Source of the DNA: Brevundimonas basaltis
GTDB lineage: Bacteria; Pseudomonadota; Alphaproteobacteria; Caulobacterales; Caulobacteraceae
Direction of reading: 5' to 3'
DNA: 64,000 nt
NCBI RefSeq assembly: GCF_014202075.1
Contig: NZ_JACHFZ010000002.1
Span: forward strand, 372,001-436,000
Positions within the stretch are counted from its first letter, which is position 1, and every line of letters starts with the position of its first letter. A program made the position numbers and the translations under genes. The notes beneath the pieces are model-generated. The model did not search any database, was not told the DNA's origin, and saw only the letters and a list, made by a program, of their open reading frames with translations. Shown piece by piece: positions 25,505-39,740 of this stretch.

Positions 25505-26392
25505 TCAGTCGAGCCGCAGCGCCTCGGCCAGCAGTTTCGCCTCGGCCGCGCGACTGGAGCCACTGCGCCAGGCGACGACGATCTCGCGGCGCGGCGCCCT
25601 GGCCGAGATGTGGCGCACGACCACGCCCGGCATGTCGGCGAGCCCCGCGCGCACCGCCATCTCGGGCAGGAAGCTGACGCCCAGTCCCGACGACACCATC
25701 TGTACGAGGGTGTGCAGCGAGGTGGCCGCAAACACGTCGTCCCCCTTCGGGGGGTCGATGTCGAAGGCGGCGAGCGCCTGATCACGCAGGCAGTGACCGT
25801 CCTCCAGCAGGATCAGGTCCTCTGCCTTCAGCGACCCCGGCGGGATCGGTCCCGTGCCGGCGAGGGCGTGGCCGACCGGCGCCGCCGCCAGGATTTCGTC
25901 ATCGCCGATGCGGGCGTGGTCGATGCCATGAGCGGAATAGGGAAGGGCGATCACCGCCGCGTCGAGCTGCCCCGCCTTCAGGGCCGCCACCAGACGGGGC
26001 GTCAGATCCTCGCGAATGAACAGCCGCAGGGCCGGATAGGCGTCTTTCAGCGCGGGCAGCTTAGCCGGCAGCAAAAAGGGGGCGACAGTCGGGATCACGC
26101 CAAGGCGGAACCGGCCGGACAGCGGCTTGCCGGCGTTTCTCGCCGCCTCCACCAGATCCTCCGTCCGCGCCAGCACATCTTCCGCCCGCCGCACGGCCTC
26201 GGCGCCCACGGCGGTCAACTGGACATTACCCCGGGTGCGCTCGACCACGGCCGCGCCGAGAATTTTCTCGAGCTCCTGCACCCCGGCCGACAGAGCCGGC
26301 TGGCTGACATGGGCCGCCTCGGCGGCCCGGCTGAACGAGGCGTGCTCGGCGAGGAGCTTGAGATAGTGGAGTTGGCGCAGGGTCGGGAGCAT
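25505..26392 (-). CDS. oxyR: LysR-type peroxide regulator OxyR (one-cysteine variant)
   Basis: 295 residues. N-terminal winged helix LRQLHYLKLLAEHASFSRAA...SQPALSAGVQELE, then a substrate-binding-type sensor domain. The peroxide-sensing Cys is Cys201 in LLEDGHCLRDQAL, the OxyR signature. The position equivalent to E. coli Cys208 is Phe210, and Cys201 is the only Cys in the protein, so the classic intramolecular disulfide cannot form. Known targets of OxyR include ahpC, which has an OxyR box in this window. A weak half-box stands at 26401-26415, just upstream of its own start. Lies downstream of the EcsC gene on the same strand. Confidence 0.9.
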   Translation of the reverse strand: MLPTLRQLHYLKLLAEHASFSRAAEAAHVSQPALSAGVQELEKILGAAVVERTRGNVQLTAVGAEAVRRAEDVLARTEDLVEAARNAGKPLSGRFRLGVIPTVAPFLLPAKLPALKDAYPALRLFIREDLTPRLVAALKAGQLDAAVIALPYSAHGIDHARIGDDEILAAAPVGHALAGTGPIPPGSLKAEDLILLEDGHCLRDQALAAFDIDPPKGDDVFAATSLHTLVQMVSSGLGVSFLPEMAVRAGLADMPGVVVRHISARAPRREIVVAWRSGSSRAAEAKLLAEALRLD

Positions 26393-26400
26393 CGGCGCAG

Positions 26401-26415
26401 ATAGGCCGTCATTAT
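26401..26415 (-). promoter_or_regulatory. Possible OxyR half-site upstream of oxyR
   Basis: ATAG-N7-TTAT, one mismatch from the ATAG-N7-CTAT half-element, positioned 9-23 nt before the oxyR ATG. LysR regulators often repress their own gene from such sites. The second half is not convincing. Confidence 0.3.
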
Positions 26416-26442
26416 CCGCAAATCAAAGCCAATCGACGCAGG

Positions 26443-28318
<1,876 letters not shown>

Positions 28319-28357
28319 CCAAAGCTTAAGCTGACGTCCAGCTTCGCCGGCGCCATG

Positions 28358-28386
28358 AAGGGCCCGTCACAGATCGACGGGCCCTT
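28358..28386 (+). terminator. Hairpin after mdh, touching the next gene's start
   Basis: Perfect 11-bp stem AAGGGCCCGTC / GACGGGCCCTT with a 7-nt loop. It probably ends mdh mRNA, although only two T follow. The stem ends 3 nt before the ATG of the next gene, so in a read-through transcript it would cover that gene's ribosome-binding region. Confidence 0.6.
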
Positions 28387-28389
28387 ATC

Positions 28390-31888
<3,499 letters not shown>

Positions 31889-31894
31889 CGCCGG

Positions 31895-32329
31895 TTACGG
31901 CCGTCCGGCCTCGATGAAGGCCTGGATCGATGGCCAATGCGGCGGCACGGCGCGGGCGCCGTCGCAGGCGATCGCCTGCAGATACCGGGGCATGGTGTCG
32001 GGGCGAACCGCCTCCCATTCCGCGCCCTCCTCGGGATAACGACCCGCCTCCGACCCATCGTGACCGAACTCGGTCACGCCGGCGGTGCGCCAGCGCGACC
32101 GGCCGCACTGGAACTGATAGATCTCGATCGAATGGCTGAGGTCTCCGGCATCGCCGGCGCGCGGTACGGTGGCGACCCGGATAGAGGTGACCTCGCCCTC
32201 GGTGACGATGCCGTCAACCTCGGCCATGAAGGCGTTGTTCTGGCTTCGCGAAAAGGCCTGCCAAGTGTCGGCGGCGGCGGACCCCGCGACCGCAAGCGCC
32301 GCGGTGCCGGCCAGAATGGCGATTCTCAT
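31895..32329 (-). CDS. Secreted hypothetical protein, 144 aa
   Basis: Starts with a signal peptide (MRIAILAGTAALAVAGSAAAD, cleavage ~residue 20). The mature part has two Cys (QFQCGRSRW and AIACDGA), likely a disulfide, and Trp-rich segments. No family is recognised. It is convergent with gyrB, with only 6 nt between the stops, and stands ~90 nt from the tRNA-Arg gene on the same strand. Confidence 0.6.
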   Translation of the reverse strand: MRIAILAGTAALAVAGSAAADTWQAFSRSQNNAFMAEVDGIVTEGEVTSIRVATVPRAGDAGDLSHSIEIYQFQCGRSRWRTAGVTEFGHDGSEAGRYPEEGAEWEAVRPDTMPRYLQAIACDGARAVPPHWPSIQAFIEAGRP

Positions 32330-32419
32330 AACGACCTCCCCAGATCAACATCGCCATTGATGCCGCAAGCCGCGCGGTTGGCAAGCTCCGCCGCAGTCAG
32401 ACCAGGAGGGGAGGAGGAA

Positions 32420-32496
32420 TGGCGCACCCGAGAGGATTCGAACCTCTGACCCCTGCCTTCGGAGGGCAGTACTCTATCCAGCTGAGCTACGGGTGC
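32420..32496 (-). tRNA. tRNA-Arg (anticodon CCG)
   Basis: Read on the minus strand the 77-nt cloverleaf is complete: acceptor GCACCCG/CGGGTGC, D-arm with AGCTCAGCTGGATAGAGT, anticodon stem-loop CTGCC-CTCCGAA-GGCAG giving anticodon CCG (codon CGG), T-arm GAGG-TTCGAAT-CCTC, discriminator G and an encoded CCA. It decodes the Arg CGG codon, frequent in this high-GC genome. Confidence 0.97.
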
Positions 32497-32658
32497 GTCT
32501 GGCGGCGAAAGCCGGGACGAAGGGCCTTACAGCAGGACCGCGCCGCCCTCAATCCCGAATGCGCGACTGAACCCAGGGGCTTTCTGGACGATTTGTAATG
32601 GTTCGCCGCCGGGCGTCCTGCTCTAGCGTGCGGCCGCTTCGACGATGGAGGGTTTTCG

Positions 32659-33951
32659 ATGCGCGCGGTTGTTCTCGCCCTGTTGTTGCTGGTCGGCGCC
32701 TGCGCCACCCCCATGGCCCCCGCGGCTCCGGCGGCTGCGTCCGGAGACTCCCTGGACGCCATCGCCCGCGACTACGTCGCCCTGATTCTCGAAATCGGCG
32801 AGCACGAGGACGGCTATGTCGACGCCTACTACGGACCGCCGGAATGGGCCGCCGCGGCCAAGGCGAACCCTCGCAGCGTGCCCCAGCTGATCCAGGGCGC
32901 CGCGACCCTGACCGACCGGCTGAACGCGGTGTCGACCGCCCGCGCCGACCCGGCCCTGGCCCAGCGCAAGGCCTATCTGCTGGCCCATGTCTCGGCGGCG
33001 GCTGCGCGGCTGCGCATGTTGTCGGGCGAAAAAATGAGCTTCGCCGACGAGGCCGAGGCGCTGTTCGGCGTCCGCCCCGAACTTCGGCCGCTGTCCGCCT
33101 ACGATCCCATACTGGCCGAGATCGACGCCTTGCTGCCGGGACCGGGATCGCTCGCGGACCGCGTCACCGAGTTCAAGTCGCACTACGTGATTCCGAAGGA
33201 CCGGCTGCAGGTCGTGATGGACGCCGCCATCGCCGAGTGCCGGCGCCGCACCGCCCGGCACATCGCCCTGCCCGCCAACGAAAACTTCACCCTCGCCTTC
33301 GTCGGCGACAAACCGTGGTCCGGGTACAATTACTACCAAGGGAATTCGCAGTCGAAGATCGAGATCAACGCGGACTTCCCGATCTACACCGAGCGGGCCA
33401 TCGATCTGGGCTGCCACGAGGGCTATCCCGGCCACCACGTCTACAACGCCCTGCTGGAGAAGACCTTCGTCACCGACCGCGGCTGGGTCGAAATGAGCGT
33501 CTATCCGCTGTTCAGCCCGATGTCGTTCGTGGCCGAGGGCAGCGCCAACTACGGCATCGACCTGGCGTTTCCGGGCGACGAGGGCACGGATTTCGAGAGG
33601 GACGTCCTGTTCCCCCTGGCCGGCCTCGATCCGGCGACGGCGGAGAAGAAGGCGCAGCTGCAGGCGCTGACGCGACAGCTCGCGCGGGCCGAGTACACCA
33701 TCGCTGACGCCTATCTAGCCGGGCACATCGACCGCGACACGGCGATCGAACAGCTGATGAGATACAGCCTCGCTGACCGGGCCAAGGCGACGCAGCGGCT
33801 GCGCTTCATCGACACCTACCGCAGCTACATCATCAACTACGGCCTCGGTCGCGACGTCGTTCAGGCCTGGGTCGAACGGCAGGGGCCGAATCGCTGGGCG
33901 GCGATGGAGACGCTGCTCTCGAGCCAGATCCTGCCGGCGGATATCGACTGA
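32659..33951 (+). CDS. DUF885 family putative metallopeptidase lipoprotein
   Basis: 430 residues. Lipobox N-terminus (MRAVVLALLLLVGACATP, Cys ~15). The DUF885 signature HEGYPGHHVYN (HExxxHH-like putative zinc site) is at about residue 253, in the context DLGCHEGYPGHHV, and the rest is helical. DUF885 proteins resemble M32/M3-type peptidases; activity is inferred. It starts soon after the tRNA, read in the opposite direction, with a TTCG/GGAGGG site 5' of the ATG. Its 3' end is convergent with the SDR gene. Confidence 0.8.
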   Translation: MRAVVLALLLLVGACATPMAPAAPAAASGDSLDAIARDYVALILEIGEHEDGYVDAYYGPPEWAAAAKANPRSVPQLIQGAATLTDRLNAVSTARADPALAQRKAYLLAHVSAAAARLRMLSGEKMSFADEAEALFGVRPELRPLSAYDPILAEIDALLPGPGSLADRVTEFKSHYVIPKDRLQVVMDAAIAECRRRTARHIALPANENFTLAFVGDKPWSGYNYYQGNSQSKIEINADFPIYTERAIDLGCHEGYPGHHVYNALLEKTFVTDRGWVEMSVYPLFSPMSFVAEGSANYGIDLAFPGDEGTDFERDVLFPLAGLDPATAEKKAQLQALTRQLARAEYTIADAYLAGHIDRDTAIEQLMRYSLADRAKATQRLRFIDTYRSYIINYGLGRDVVQAWVERQGPNRWAAMETLLSSQILPADID

Positions 33952-33955
33952 CAGC

Positions 33956-34738
33956 TCACTGAGCCAACATGCCCCCGTCGATCTTGAACTCGGCGCCGGT
34001 GACGAATTTCGACTCGTCCGAAGCGAGGTAGAGGACGCAGTACGCCACGTCGTCGGGCTCGCCGATGCGCTTCAGCGGGATGCCGCGCGCGAGTTTCTCG
34101 TGCGCCACCTTCTCGTCGCCGCCGGCCAAGGCCACGAACGGGTCGAGGATCGGCGTCTTGATGAAGACCGGGTGGATCGAGTTGCAGCGCACGTTCCAGC
34201 CGCCCTTCGCGGCCTCCAGCGCGATGGTCTTGGTGTACATCCAGACCGCGGCCTTGGTGGCGTTGTAGGCGCCCATGCCCGGCGCAGCGGCGAGGCCGGC
34301 CACCGAACTGATGTTGATGATCGAGCCGGCGCCCGAGGTCCGCAGGTGCGGCATGGCGTGCTTGCAGCCGAGCATGATCGACTCGACGTTGACCGCCTGA
34401 ACCCGTCGCCAGTTCCTCAGCGTATCCTGCTCGGACCACACCAGGTCGCCGCCGATACCGGCGTTGTTGATCAGGATCGACAGCCCGCCCATCGCGTCGA
34501 CGGCCTGATCGATCACCGAAACCCACTCCGCCTCGTCGGTGACGTCATGGCTGAAGGCGAAGGCCGCGCCCGGGTGATCGGCGTTTATGGCTCTGGCCAG
34601 CGCCCGGACCCCGGCCAGGTCAACGTCGGTGAGCGTGACCTTGGCGCCCTCGCGGGCCAGCATCCGCGCCATGGCCTGACCCAGACCGCCGGCGGCGCCG
34701 GTGATCAGGGCCGCCTTGCCCCCGACGCGGCCGCTCAC
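33956..34738 (-). CDS. Short-chain dehydrogenase/reductase (SDR)
   Basis: 260 residues, classical SDR. NAD(P)-binding TGAAGGLG with the acidic LTDVDLAG (Asp after beta-2, favouring NAD), NNAG motif, catalytic Ser in NISSVAGLA and YNATK. Ends with KIDGGMLAQ. Substrate is not readable; close families act on steroids or cyclic alcohols. The start is GTG at 34738 overlapping the phhB stop by 2 nt (GTGA), so the pair is an operon with translational coupling. Confidence 0.88.
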   Translation of the reverse strand: MSGRVGGKAALITGAAGGLGQAMARMLAREGAKVTLTDVDLAGVRALARAINADHPGAAFAFSHDVTDEAEWVSVIDQAVDAMGGLSILINNAGIGGDLVWSEQDTLRNWRRVQAVNVESIMLGCKHAMPHLRTSGAGSIINISSVAGLAAAPGMGAYNATKAAVWMYTKTIALEAAKGGWNVRCNSIHPVFIKTPILDPFVALAGGDEKVAHEKLARGIPLKRIGEPDDVAYCVLYLASDESKFVTGAEFKIDGGMLAQ

Positions 34739-35046
34739 GCCTTCGCGCCCATGGCGGCGGCGACCTCGTCGATAAAGCGAGCCATATCGAGGTCGCGCCG
34801 GGTCACGCCCTCGGCGTCGTGGGTGGTCAGCACGATGTCGACCCGGTTGTAGACATTGAACCATTCGGGATGGTGATCGACCTTGTCGGCGAGCAGGGCT
34901 ACGCGGGCCATGAAGCCGAAGGCGGCGTTGAAATCGGCGAAAACCAGGCTGCGCTCGATCGCCGGGCGGTCGCCGTCGCGGGGCCTCCACGACGGCAGGG
35001 ATTTCAGGACCTCGTTGACGTCCAGCCGTTCAGTCATCTCGCTCAT
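34735..35046 (-). CDS. phhB: Pterin-4a-carbinolamine dehydratase
   Basis: 103 residues. The active-site pattern [20 protein letters not shown] is characteristic of PCD/DCoH, which dehydrates 4a-hydroxytetrahydropterin made by phenylalanine hydroxylase. No phhA is in view. The start at 35046 ([20 protein letters not shown]) has a GAGGG site right upstream; a second ATG is 3 codons on. Upstream and divergent is a Crp/Fnr regulator. The SDR gene overlaps its stop. Confidence 0.9.
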   Translation of the reverse strand: MSEMTERLDVNEVLKSLPSWRPRDGDRPAIERSLVFADFNAAFGFMARVALLADKVDHHPEWFNVYNRVDIVLTTHDAEGVTRRDLDMARFIDEVAAAMGAKA

Positions 35047-35182
35047 CCCTCGTTTGCCTCCGGTCCGTTCAAAGCCGTATCCCGCCGCTTCTGGAGCCAC
35101 AACCGCCGAATTTCCACAGAGGAACGCAGTCGAAAGCTTGAGCGTTACCGAGCGTCGCCAGTCGACCTTGGAGGGCTTTGAA

Positions 35183-35890
35183 ATGGACAATCTGTGGATC
35201 GCCGCGCTCGACGCCGCCGATCGTAAGCGGATCGAGCCGCACCTGAGCGAAAGGCCCTTCAGTCAGGGGCAGTTGCTCTATGACGCCGGCGAAGCGGTGG
35301 AAGACGTCTGGTTTCCGATGAGCGGGGTGGTGTCGCTGATGACCGTTCTGGACGGCGACCGGATGATCGAGACGGCCGCCATCGGTCGCGAAGGCCTGGT
35401 CGGGGTCACCTGCGGCCCGATGAACGGCCGGGCCGCCAGCCGCGCCATCGCCCAGGTCGAGGGCGTCTCGGCCTGCTGCCCGTCCGACGTCTTCGCCGAC
35501 GCGCTGGGCCGGAGCGAGTCCATGCGGGCGGCCCTTTCGAAATTCACCGAGAGCCTGTTCGCCCAAGTGCAGCAGGCGGCGGCGTGCAACGCCCAGCACC
35601 GGCTGGACGAGCGGTTGGCGCGCTGGCTGCTCACCATCCACGACCGGGCCGACGCCGACCGGTTCGCCCTGACCCAGGCCGATATCGCGGGCATGCTCGG
35701 CGTGCGGCGGGCCACGGTGTCCGAGGTCGGTTCAGGGCTGGAGGACAAGGGGCTGATCCGGCGCGGACGGGGCTGGGTGGAGGTGCTGGATCGCAAGGCT
35801 CTCGAGGCGGCTTCCTGCGGTTGCTACGCCCTGATGCGCGGCGTGATGAAGGATCTCGGCGTGCCGCGGCCCCACGACGGACCGCACTGA
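35183..35890 (+). CDS. Crp/Fnr family transcriptional regulator
   Basis: 235 residues. N-terminal cyclic-nucleotide-binding-like beta barrel ([51 protein letters not shown]) and a C-terminal winged helix with [33 protein letters not shown]. The N-terminal Cys cluster of oxygen-sensing Fnr is absent, and the phosphate-binding motif for cAMP is not clear, so the ligand is unknown. An odd C-terminal [15 protein letters not shown] tail has two Cys. The ATG has GGAGG 9 nt upstream. Divergent from phhB. Confidence 0.85.
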   Translation: MDNLWIAALDAADRKRIEPHLSERPFSQGQLLYDAGEAVEDVWFPMSGVVSLMTVLDGDRMIETAAIGREGLVGVTCGPMNGRAASRAIAQVEGVSACCPSDVFADALGRSESMRAALSKFTESLFAQVQQAAACNAQHRLDERLARWLLTIHDRADADRFALTQADIAGMLGVRRATVSEVGSGLEDKGLIRRGRGWVEVLDRKALEAASCGCYALMRGVMKDLGVPRPHDGPH

Positions 35891-35959
35891 GCGTCCGCCG
35901 CCAATGCTGCGGCCATGCGGACGGATGACGGCGCGGCGGGGACGCGCTAGACCGCCACA

Positions 35960-36745
35960 ATGACCGACGCGGCCGCCTCCGACGCTTCTTCCGGCAAGAC
36001 TTCCTCCTTCGGTTTCCGCGACGTGGACGCCCGGGAGAAGGTGCGGCTGGTCCGTGGCGTGTTCGACAGCGTGGCCTCGAACTACGACCTGATGAACGAC
36101 CTGATGAGCGGGGGCGTGCACCGGCTGTGGAAGGACGCGGCGGCGGCGAAGCTGAACCCGCAGCCGGGCGAGACCCTTCTCGACGTTGCGGGCGGGACCG
36201 GCGACATGGCGCGGCGTTATGCGAAGATGGCGCGGGCGGCGCAGATGCGGCGAGGGGGCGAGGACGCCTCTGTCATTGTGCTGGACTACAATGCCGAGAT
36301 GATCATGGCCGGGGTCCACAAGGGCGGGGAGCCGGAGATGTCGTGGAGCGTCGGCGACGCCATGGCCCTGCCGATGCCGGACGCCTCGGTGGACGCCTAT
36401 TCGATCAGCTTCGGCATCCGCAACGTGGCCGATATTCCGCAGGCGCTGGCCGAGGCGCGGCGCGTTCTGAAGCCGGGCGGGCGGTTCCTGTGCCTGGAGT
36501 TCTCGCGGCCGACGGCGACGGCGATCCGCAAGGCCTATGACGCCTGGTCCTTCCACGCCATTCCGCGCATCGGCGGCTGGGTGGCGGGGGACCGCGACAG
36601 CTATCAGTACCTGGTCGAGAGCATCCGGCGCTTCCCGGACCAGCAGACCTTCAGGGCCATGATCGAGGCGGCCGGCTTCAGCCGGGTGACGGTGACCAAT
36701 CTGTCGGGCGGCGTGGCGGCGATCCATCACGGGTGGGCGATCTGA
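35960..36745 (+). CDS. ubiE: Ubiquinone/menaquinone methyltransferase UbiE
   Basis: 261 residues. C-methyltransferase of ubiquinone biosynthesis (2-polyprenyl-6-methoxy-1,4-benzoquinol methylation). SAM motif [17 protein letters not shown], family [26 protein letters not shown], and the end [12 protein letters not shown]. The GTG of ubiB begins inside its last codons (13-nt overlap), so the two are coupled. mutM, often found before ubiE, is absent. Confidence 0.95.
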   Translation: MTDAAASDASSGKTSSFGFRDVDAREKVRLVRGVFDSVASNYDLMNDLMSGGVHRLWKDAAAAKLNPQPGETLLDVAGGTGDMARRYAKMARAAQMRRGGEDASVIVLDYNAEMIMAGVHKGGEPEMSWSVGDAMALPMPDASVDAYSISFGIRNVADIPQALAEARRVLKPGGRFLCLEFSRPTATAIRKAYDAWSFHAIPRIGGWVAGDRDSYQYLVESIRRFPDQQTFRAMIEAAGFSRVTVTNLSGGVAAIHHGWAI

Positions 36746-38331
36746 GCCGCCGGATCGACCCCGCGACCCCGCCGCCGCCGCCCGCCACCGTGCCGGTGCG
36801 GCGCCCGGTGGACGCCTTCGTGCGCCTGCTCGGCTGGGGCTGGGTGCTGGTCCGGCACGACGCCCTGGCGCCCCGTGAGATCACGCCGCTGCTGCCGATC
36901 TGGGTGCGCTGGATCGCCCATCTGCTGCACGCCTTCGCGGGGCGCGAGGGGCGGGACGGCCGGCCGGGCCAGCGGCTGGGCAAGGCCTTCGAGCATCTGG
37001 GCCCCGTGGCCATCAAACTGGGCCAGGTGCTGGCCACCCGGGCCGATATCTTCGGGGTCGAGTTCGCCCGCGATCTGGGCCGGCTGAAGGACGCGCTGGA
37101 GCCCTTCCCGGTCGATCAGGCGCGGCGCGAGATCGAGCGCTCGCTGGGCCGGCCGGTGGAGGCCCTGTTCGCCGACTTCGGCCCCTCGGTGGCGGCGGCG
37201 TCGCTGGCCCAGGCCCATCCGGCGACCCTGGCCGACGGCCGCAAGGTGGCGGTCAAGGTGCTGCGGCCGGGGGTCGAGCGGCGCGTGGCCCAGGGGCTGG
37301 ACTCGATGCGGCTGGCGGCGCGGCTGGCGGTGAAATTCGTCGCCCCCGCGCGGCGTCTGGAGCCCTCGGCCTTCGTCGAGACCATTGCCCGGGCCCTGCA
37401 GCTGGAGCTGGACATGCGGCTGGAGGCCGCCGCCGCCTCCGAGCTGAAGGACATCATGGACAAGGCCCGCGCCGACGGCGGCTGCCGCATGACCGCCCCG
37501 GCGGTGGTCTGGGACGGGGTCGGCAAGCGGGTCCTGACGCTGGAGTGGGCCCCGGGCGTGGCCATGACCGATCCAGCGGCGGTCGAGCAGCCGGGGCTGG
37601 ACCGCAACGCCCTGGCCGATCACGTCGTGCAGGCCTTCCTGACCCAGGCGCTGGACTACGGGACCTTCCACGCCGACCTGCATGAGGGCAATCTGTTCTG
37701 CCACGCCCCGGCGGAGCTGACGGCGATCGATTTCGGCATCGTCGGGCGGCTGGGGCCGTCGGAGCGGCGCTATCTGGCCGAGATCCTGTGGGGCTTCCTG
37801 AGCCGCGACTACGACCGCATCGCCCGGGTCCATTTCGAGGCCGGATACGTGCCGCCGGAACATGCCGTCGAGACCTTCGCCCAGGCGCTGCGGGCGGTGG
37901 GCGAGCCGGTCATCGGCAAGCAGGCCAGCCAGGTCTCCATGGGCCGGCTGCTGGGCCAGCTGTTCGAGATCACCGCCCTGTTCGACATGCATCTGCGGCC
38001 GGAACTGATCCTGCTGCAGAAGACCATGGTCTCGGTCGAGGGCGTGGCCAGAAGGCTCAACCCGGACCACGACCTGTGGGCCGCGTCCCAGCCGGTGGTC
38101 GAGCGCTGGATCCGGCGCGAACTGGGGCCGCAGGCCCAGATCCGGGATGCGATCGAGGAGTTGCGGGCCACGCTGAAGGCTCTGTCCCGGCTGGCGCAGA
38201 ACCCGCCGGAGCCGGCCACGGTCGTCGTGCGCGAGGTCCGGACCCCGGCGTGGGTGGGCTTCGGCGTGGCCCTGGCCGTCGCGACGGCGGGCGCCGCCCT
38301 TGTTCTGTCGCTTTGGCCCGCCATCGTCTGA
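36733..38331 (+). CDS. ubiB: Ubiquinone biosynthesis protein UbiB (ABC1/ADCK atypical kinase)
   Basis: 532 residues. Shows the KxGQ motif ([18 protein letters not shown]), the Ala-rich loop in place of a glycine-rich loop ([14 protein letters not shown]), Lys in VAVKVLRPG, catalytic HADLHEGN and metal-binding DFGIVGRLG. Two C-terminal hydrophobic segments ([22 protein letters not shown]) anchor it in the membrane. It is needed for aerobic ubiquinone synthesis. The start is GTG at 36733, overlapping ubiE by 13 nt. coaBC, the usual next gene, is absent. Confidence 0.95.
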   Translation: MGDLSRRIDPATPPPPPATVPVRRPVDAFVRLLGWGWVLVRHDALAPREITPLLPIWVRWIAHLLHAFAGREGRDGRPGQRLGKAFEHLGPVAIKLGQVLATRADIFGVEFARDLGRLKDALEPFPVDQARREIERSLGRPVEALFADFGPSVAAASLAQAHPATLADGRKVAVKVLRPGVERRVAQGLDSMRLAARLAVKFVAPARRLEPSAFVETIARALQLELDMRLEAAAASELKDIMDKARADGGCRMTAPAVVWDGVGKRVLTLEWAPGVAMTDPAAVEQPGLDRNALADHVVQAFLTQALDYGTFHADLHEGNLFCHAPAELTAIDFGIVGRLGPSERRYLAEILWGFLSRDYDRIARVHFEAGYVPPEHAVETFAQALRAVGEPVIGKQASQVSMGRLLGQLFEITALFDMHLRPELILLQKTMVSVEGVARRLNPDHDLWAASQPVVERWIRRELGPQAQIRDAIEELRATLKALSRLAQNPPEPATVVVREVRTPAWVGFGVALAVATAGAALVLSLWPAIV

Positions 38332-38354
38332 GACCCGTTCCCGGAGACGATCCC

Positions 38355-38819
38355 ATGAAGCCGCTTCTGCTCGCCGCCGCCCTCTGCCTCGTGGCGCCCG
38401 CCGCCGCCCACGCCCAGGTCGCCGCCGGAACCCTGCCCAACACCTTCGACGACCGGAACGCCCGGCCGGCCCCCGCCGCCCCGGCCCCCGCGCCGCAGGC
38501 CGCCCCGGCCGAGCTGTCGCCCGAGCCGGCCGACGCGGCCTCGGAGGAGACGCTGCGGGCCGTCATCGAGGGCCTGCAGGCCGGCGAGATCGACTACGAC
38601 CGGATGACCGCCGACCTCGCCGCCCAGGTGCGCCCGCAGGCGACGGTGGTGACGCCGGTGGTGCAGGGATTCGGCGCCCTCGTCTCGGTCGCCTTCCTCG
38701 GCAGCCGCGACGACATCGACCTGTTCAACGTCATCTTCGCCAACGCCGAGACCCAATGGAGGATCGGCCTGACCCCCGAGGGCAAGGTCTCGGCCCTGCT
38801 GTTCCGCCCGGCGGAGTAG
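38355..38819 (+). CDS. Secreted hypothetical protein, 154 aa
   Basis: Signal peptide (MKPLLLAAALCLVAPAAAHAQ, cleavage ~21), then a Pro/Ala-rich linker (RPAPAAPAPAPQAAPAEL) and a domain of ~100 residues (LRAVIEGLQAGEIDYDRMTADLAAQVRPQ...FGALVSVAFLGS). The later part resembles proteins that sense or modulate beta-lactamase-type families, but no motif is decisive. It follows ubiB by 23 nt on the same strand. Repeat element family 2 begins 36 nt after its stop. Confidence 0.65.
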   Translation: MKPLLLAAALCLVAPAAAHAQVAAGTLPNTFDDRNARPAPAAPAPAPQAAPAELSPEPADAASEETLRAVIEGLQAGEIDYDRMTADLAAQVRPQATVVTPVVQGFGALVSVAFLGSRDDIDLFNVIFANAETQWRIGLTPEGKVSALLFRPAE

Positions 38820-38855
38820 CGGCGGGTCCGACCCGGGTGAAAATCGAAAAATTGG

Positions 38856-39017
38856 GTGTGGCGGAGTCGGCAGAGTCGGCGCCGGAATTCCGTGTGGCAG
38901 AGTCGGCAGAGTCGGCATCGGGGCCGATGGGGTGAGCCGGAGCGCCTCGGGCGGCGGACGGCGGTGCGATTGTCAAAGACCGGCTCCCGGCGAAGGGAGA
39001 CGGGAAGTGTACGCCGG
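38856..39017 (+). repeat. Dispersed intergenic element, family 2, copy 2
   Basis: Block order: GTGTGGCGGAGTCGGCAGAG, then GTGGCAGAGTCGGCAGAGTC ~36 nt later, a GC-rich centre with GAGCGCCT and GGCGGCGGACGG, GATTGTCAAAGACC (38968-38981) and TACGCCGG (39010-39017). The same blocks occur in the same order, inverted, at 19671-19828. The surrounding 38820-39152 has no gene. Neither copy has a convincing conserved reading frame. Confidence 0.75.
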
Positions 39018-39152
39018 GTTTTTCATGGGGCGGGAAGATCGGGTTTAGTTTCGGCCAGGGCGTTGAAACGGCGAGGTTTCGTCGGCTGAATCCGACTGTA
39101 ATTCCGCGGATTGTGAGCACAGCGACATAGGAGCGTGGCGGGCTGCTCGCGG

Positions 39153-39494
39153 TCAGTCAGGCTCTTCGGGCGGGACCCAGTCCGGGTCGTTCTCCGGATA
39201 CCAGTCGGCGGCGAGACCCAGCCATTCGGGATTGGCGCCCTCGATCAGTTTGAGCTTCCAGTCGCGCTTCCACTCCTTGATCTGTTTCTCGCGACGGATC
39301 GCCGAGGTCACCCAGACGAAGCGCTGATACCAGACGAGGCGGGTGCAGCCGTATTGTTTGCTGAAGCCGTCGAAGACCCCGTTCCGGTGCTTCCGGACGC
39401 GCGCCGTCAGGTTGGCGGTCATACCCGTGTAGATTGCGCCGTTGCGCCGGTTTGCCATGATATAGGTGGCGATGAAGGTGCGATGCGTCTCCAT
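39153..39494 (-). CDS. GIY-YIG nuclease-fold protein
   Basis: 113 residues. GIY-YIG domain with a variant signature TYIMANRRNGAIYTGMTANLTARVRKHR, and downstream WYQRFVWVTSAIRREKQIKEWKRDWKLKLIE, the pattern of the UPF0213/YhbQ-like small GIY-YIG proteins. These often lack proven nuclease roles. The start at 39494 (METHRTFIATYIM) is chosen; the longer frame would begin in repeat copy B and encode KKK-rich spurious residues. Flanked on both sides by dispersed repeats (family 2 and family 1 copy B). Confidence 0.82.
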   Translation of the reverse strand: METHRTFIATYIMANRRNGAIYTGMTANLTARVRKHRNGVFDGFSKQYGCTRLVWYQRFVWVTSAIRREKQIKEWKRDWKLKLIEGANPEWLGLAADWYPENDPDWVPPEEPD

Positions 39495-39519
39495 CCGCGC
39501 AACCTGCGCTTTCTTTTTC

Positions 39520-39690
39520 CTTTCGTCATCCCGGGGGCGCGCAGCGAACCCCGGGACCCAGCGGCGCCGAAGGCGATCTGTTCCCACAGGCTGCTGTGAA
39601 TAGCGGCGCTCACGACAGGTTCGCGCTCGCGCGCGCCGCTGGGTCCCGGGGTCTGCGCGGCTGCGCCGCTTGCCCCGGGATGACGATAAG
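39520..39690 (-). repeat. Dispersed palindromic element, family 1, copy B (inverted)
   Basis: Ends CTTTCGTCATCCCGGGG and CCCCGGGATGACGATAAG, with inner GGGACCCAGCGGCGCCGAAG and TGTGAATAGCGGCGCTCACG blocks equal to copy A read on the opposite strand. About 170 bp. It lies directly upstream of the GIY-YIG gene and 50 nt before the GrpB gene. Confidence 0.85.
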
Positions 39691-39740
39691 GAGGCGTGGC
39701 CCGCGCTTGACCCCGGCGGCGGCGCTCCAGATCATGGCGC

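Noticed and set aside
38856..38930. Possible CRISPR array, because GGCAGAGTCGGCAGAGTC occurs repeatedly
   Set aside because: Only two blocks with an irregular spacer, no cas genes and no repeat/spacer periodicity; it belongs to the dispersed element family 2.
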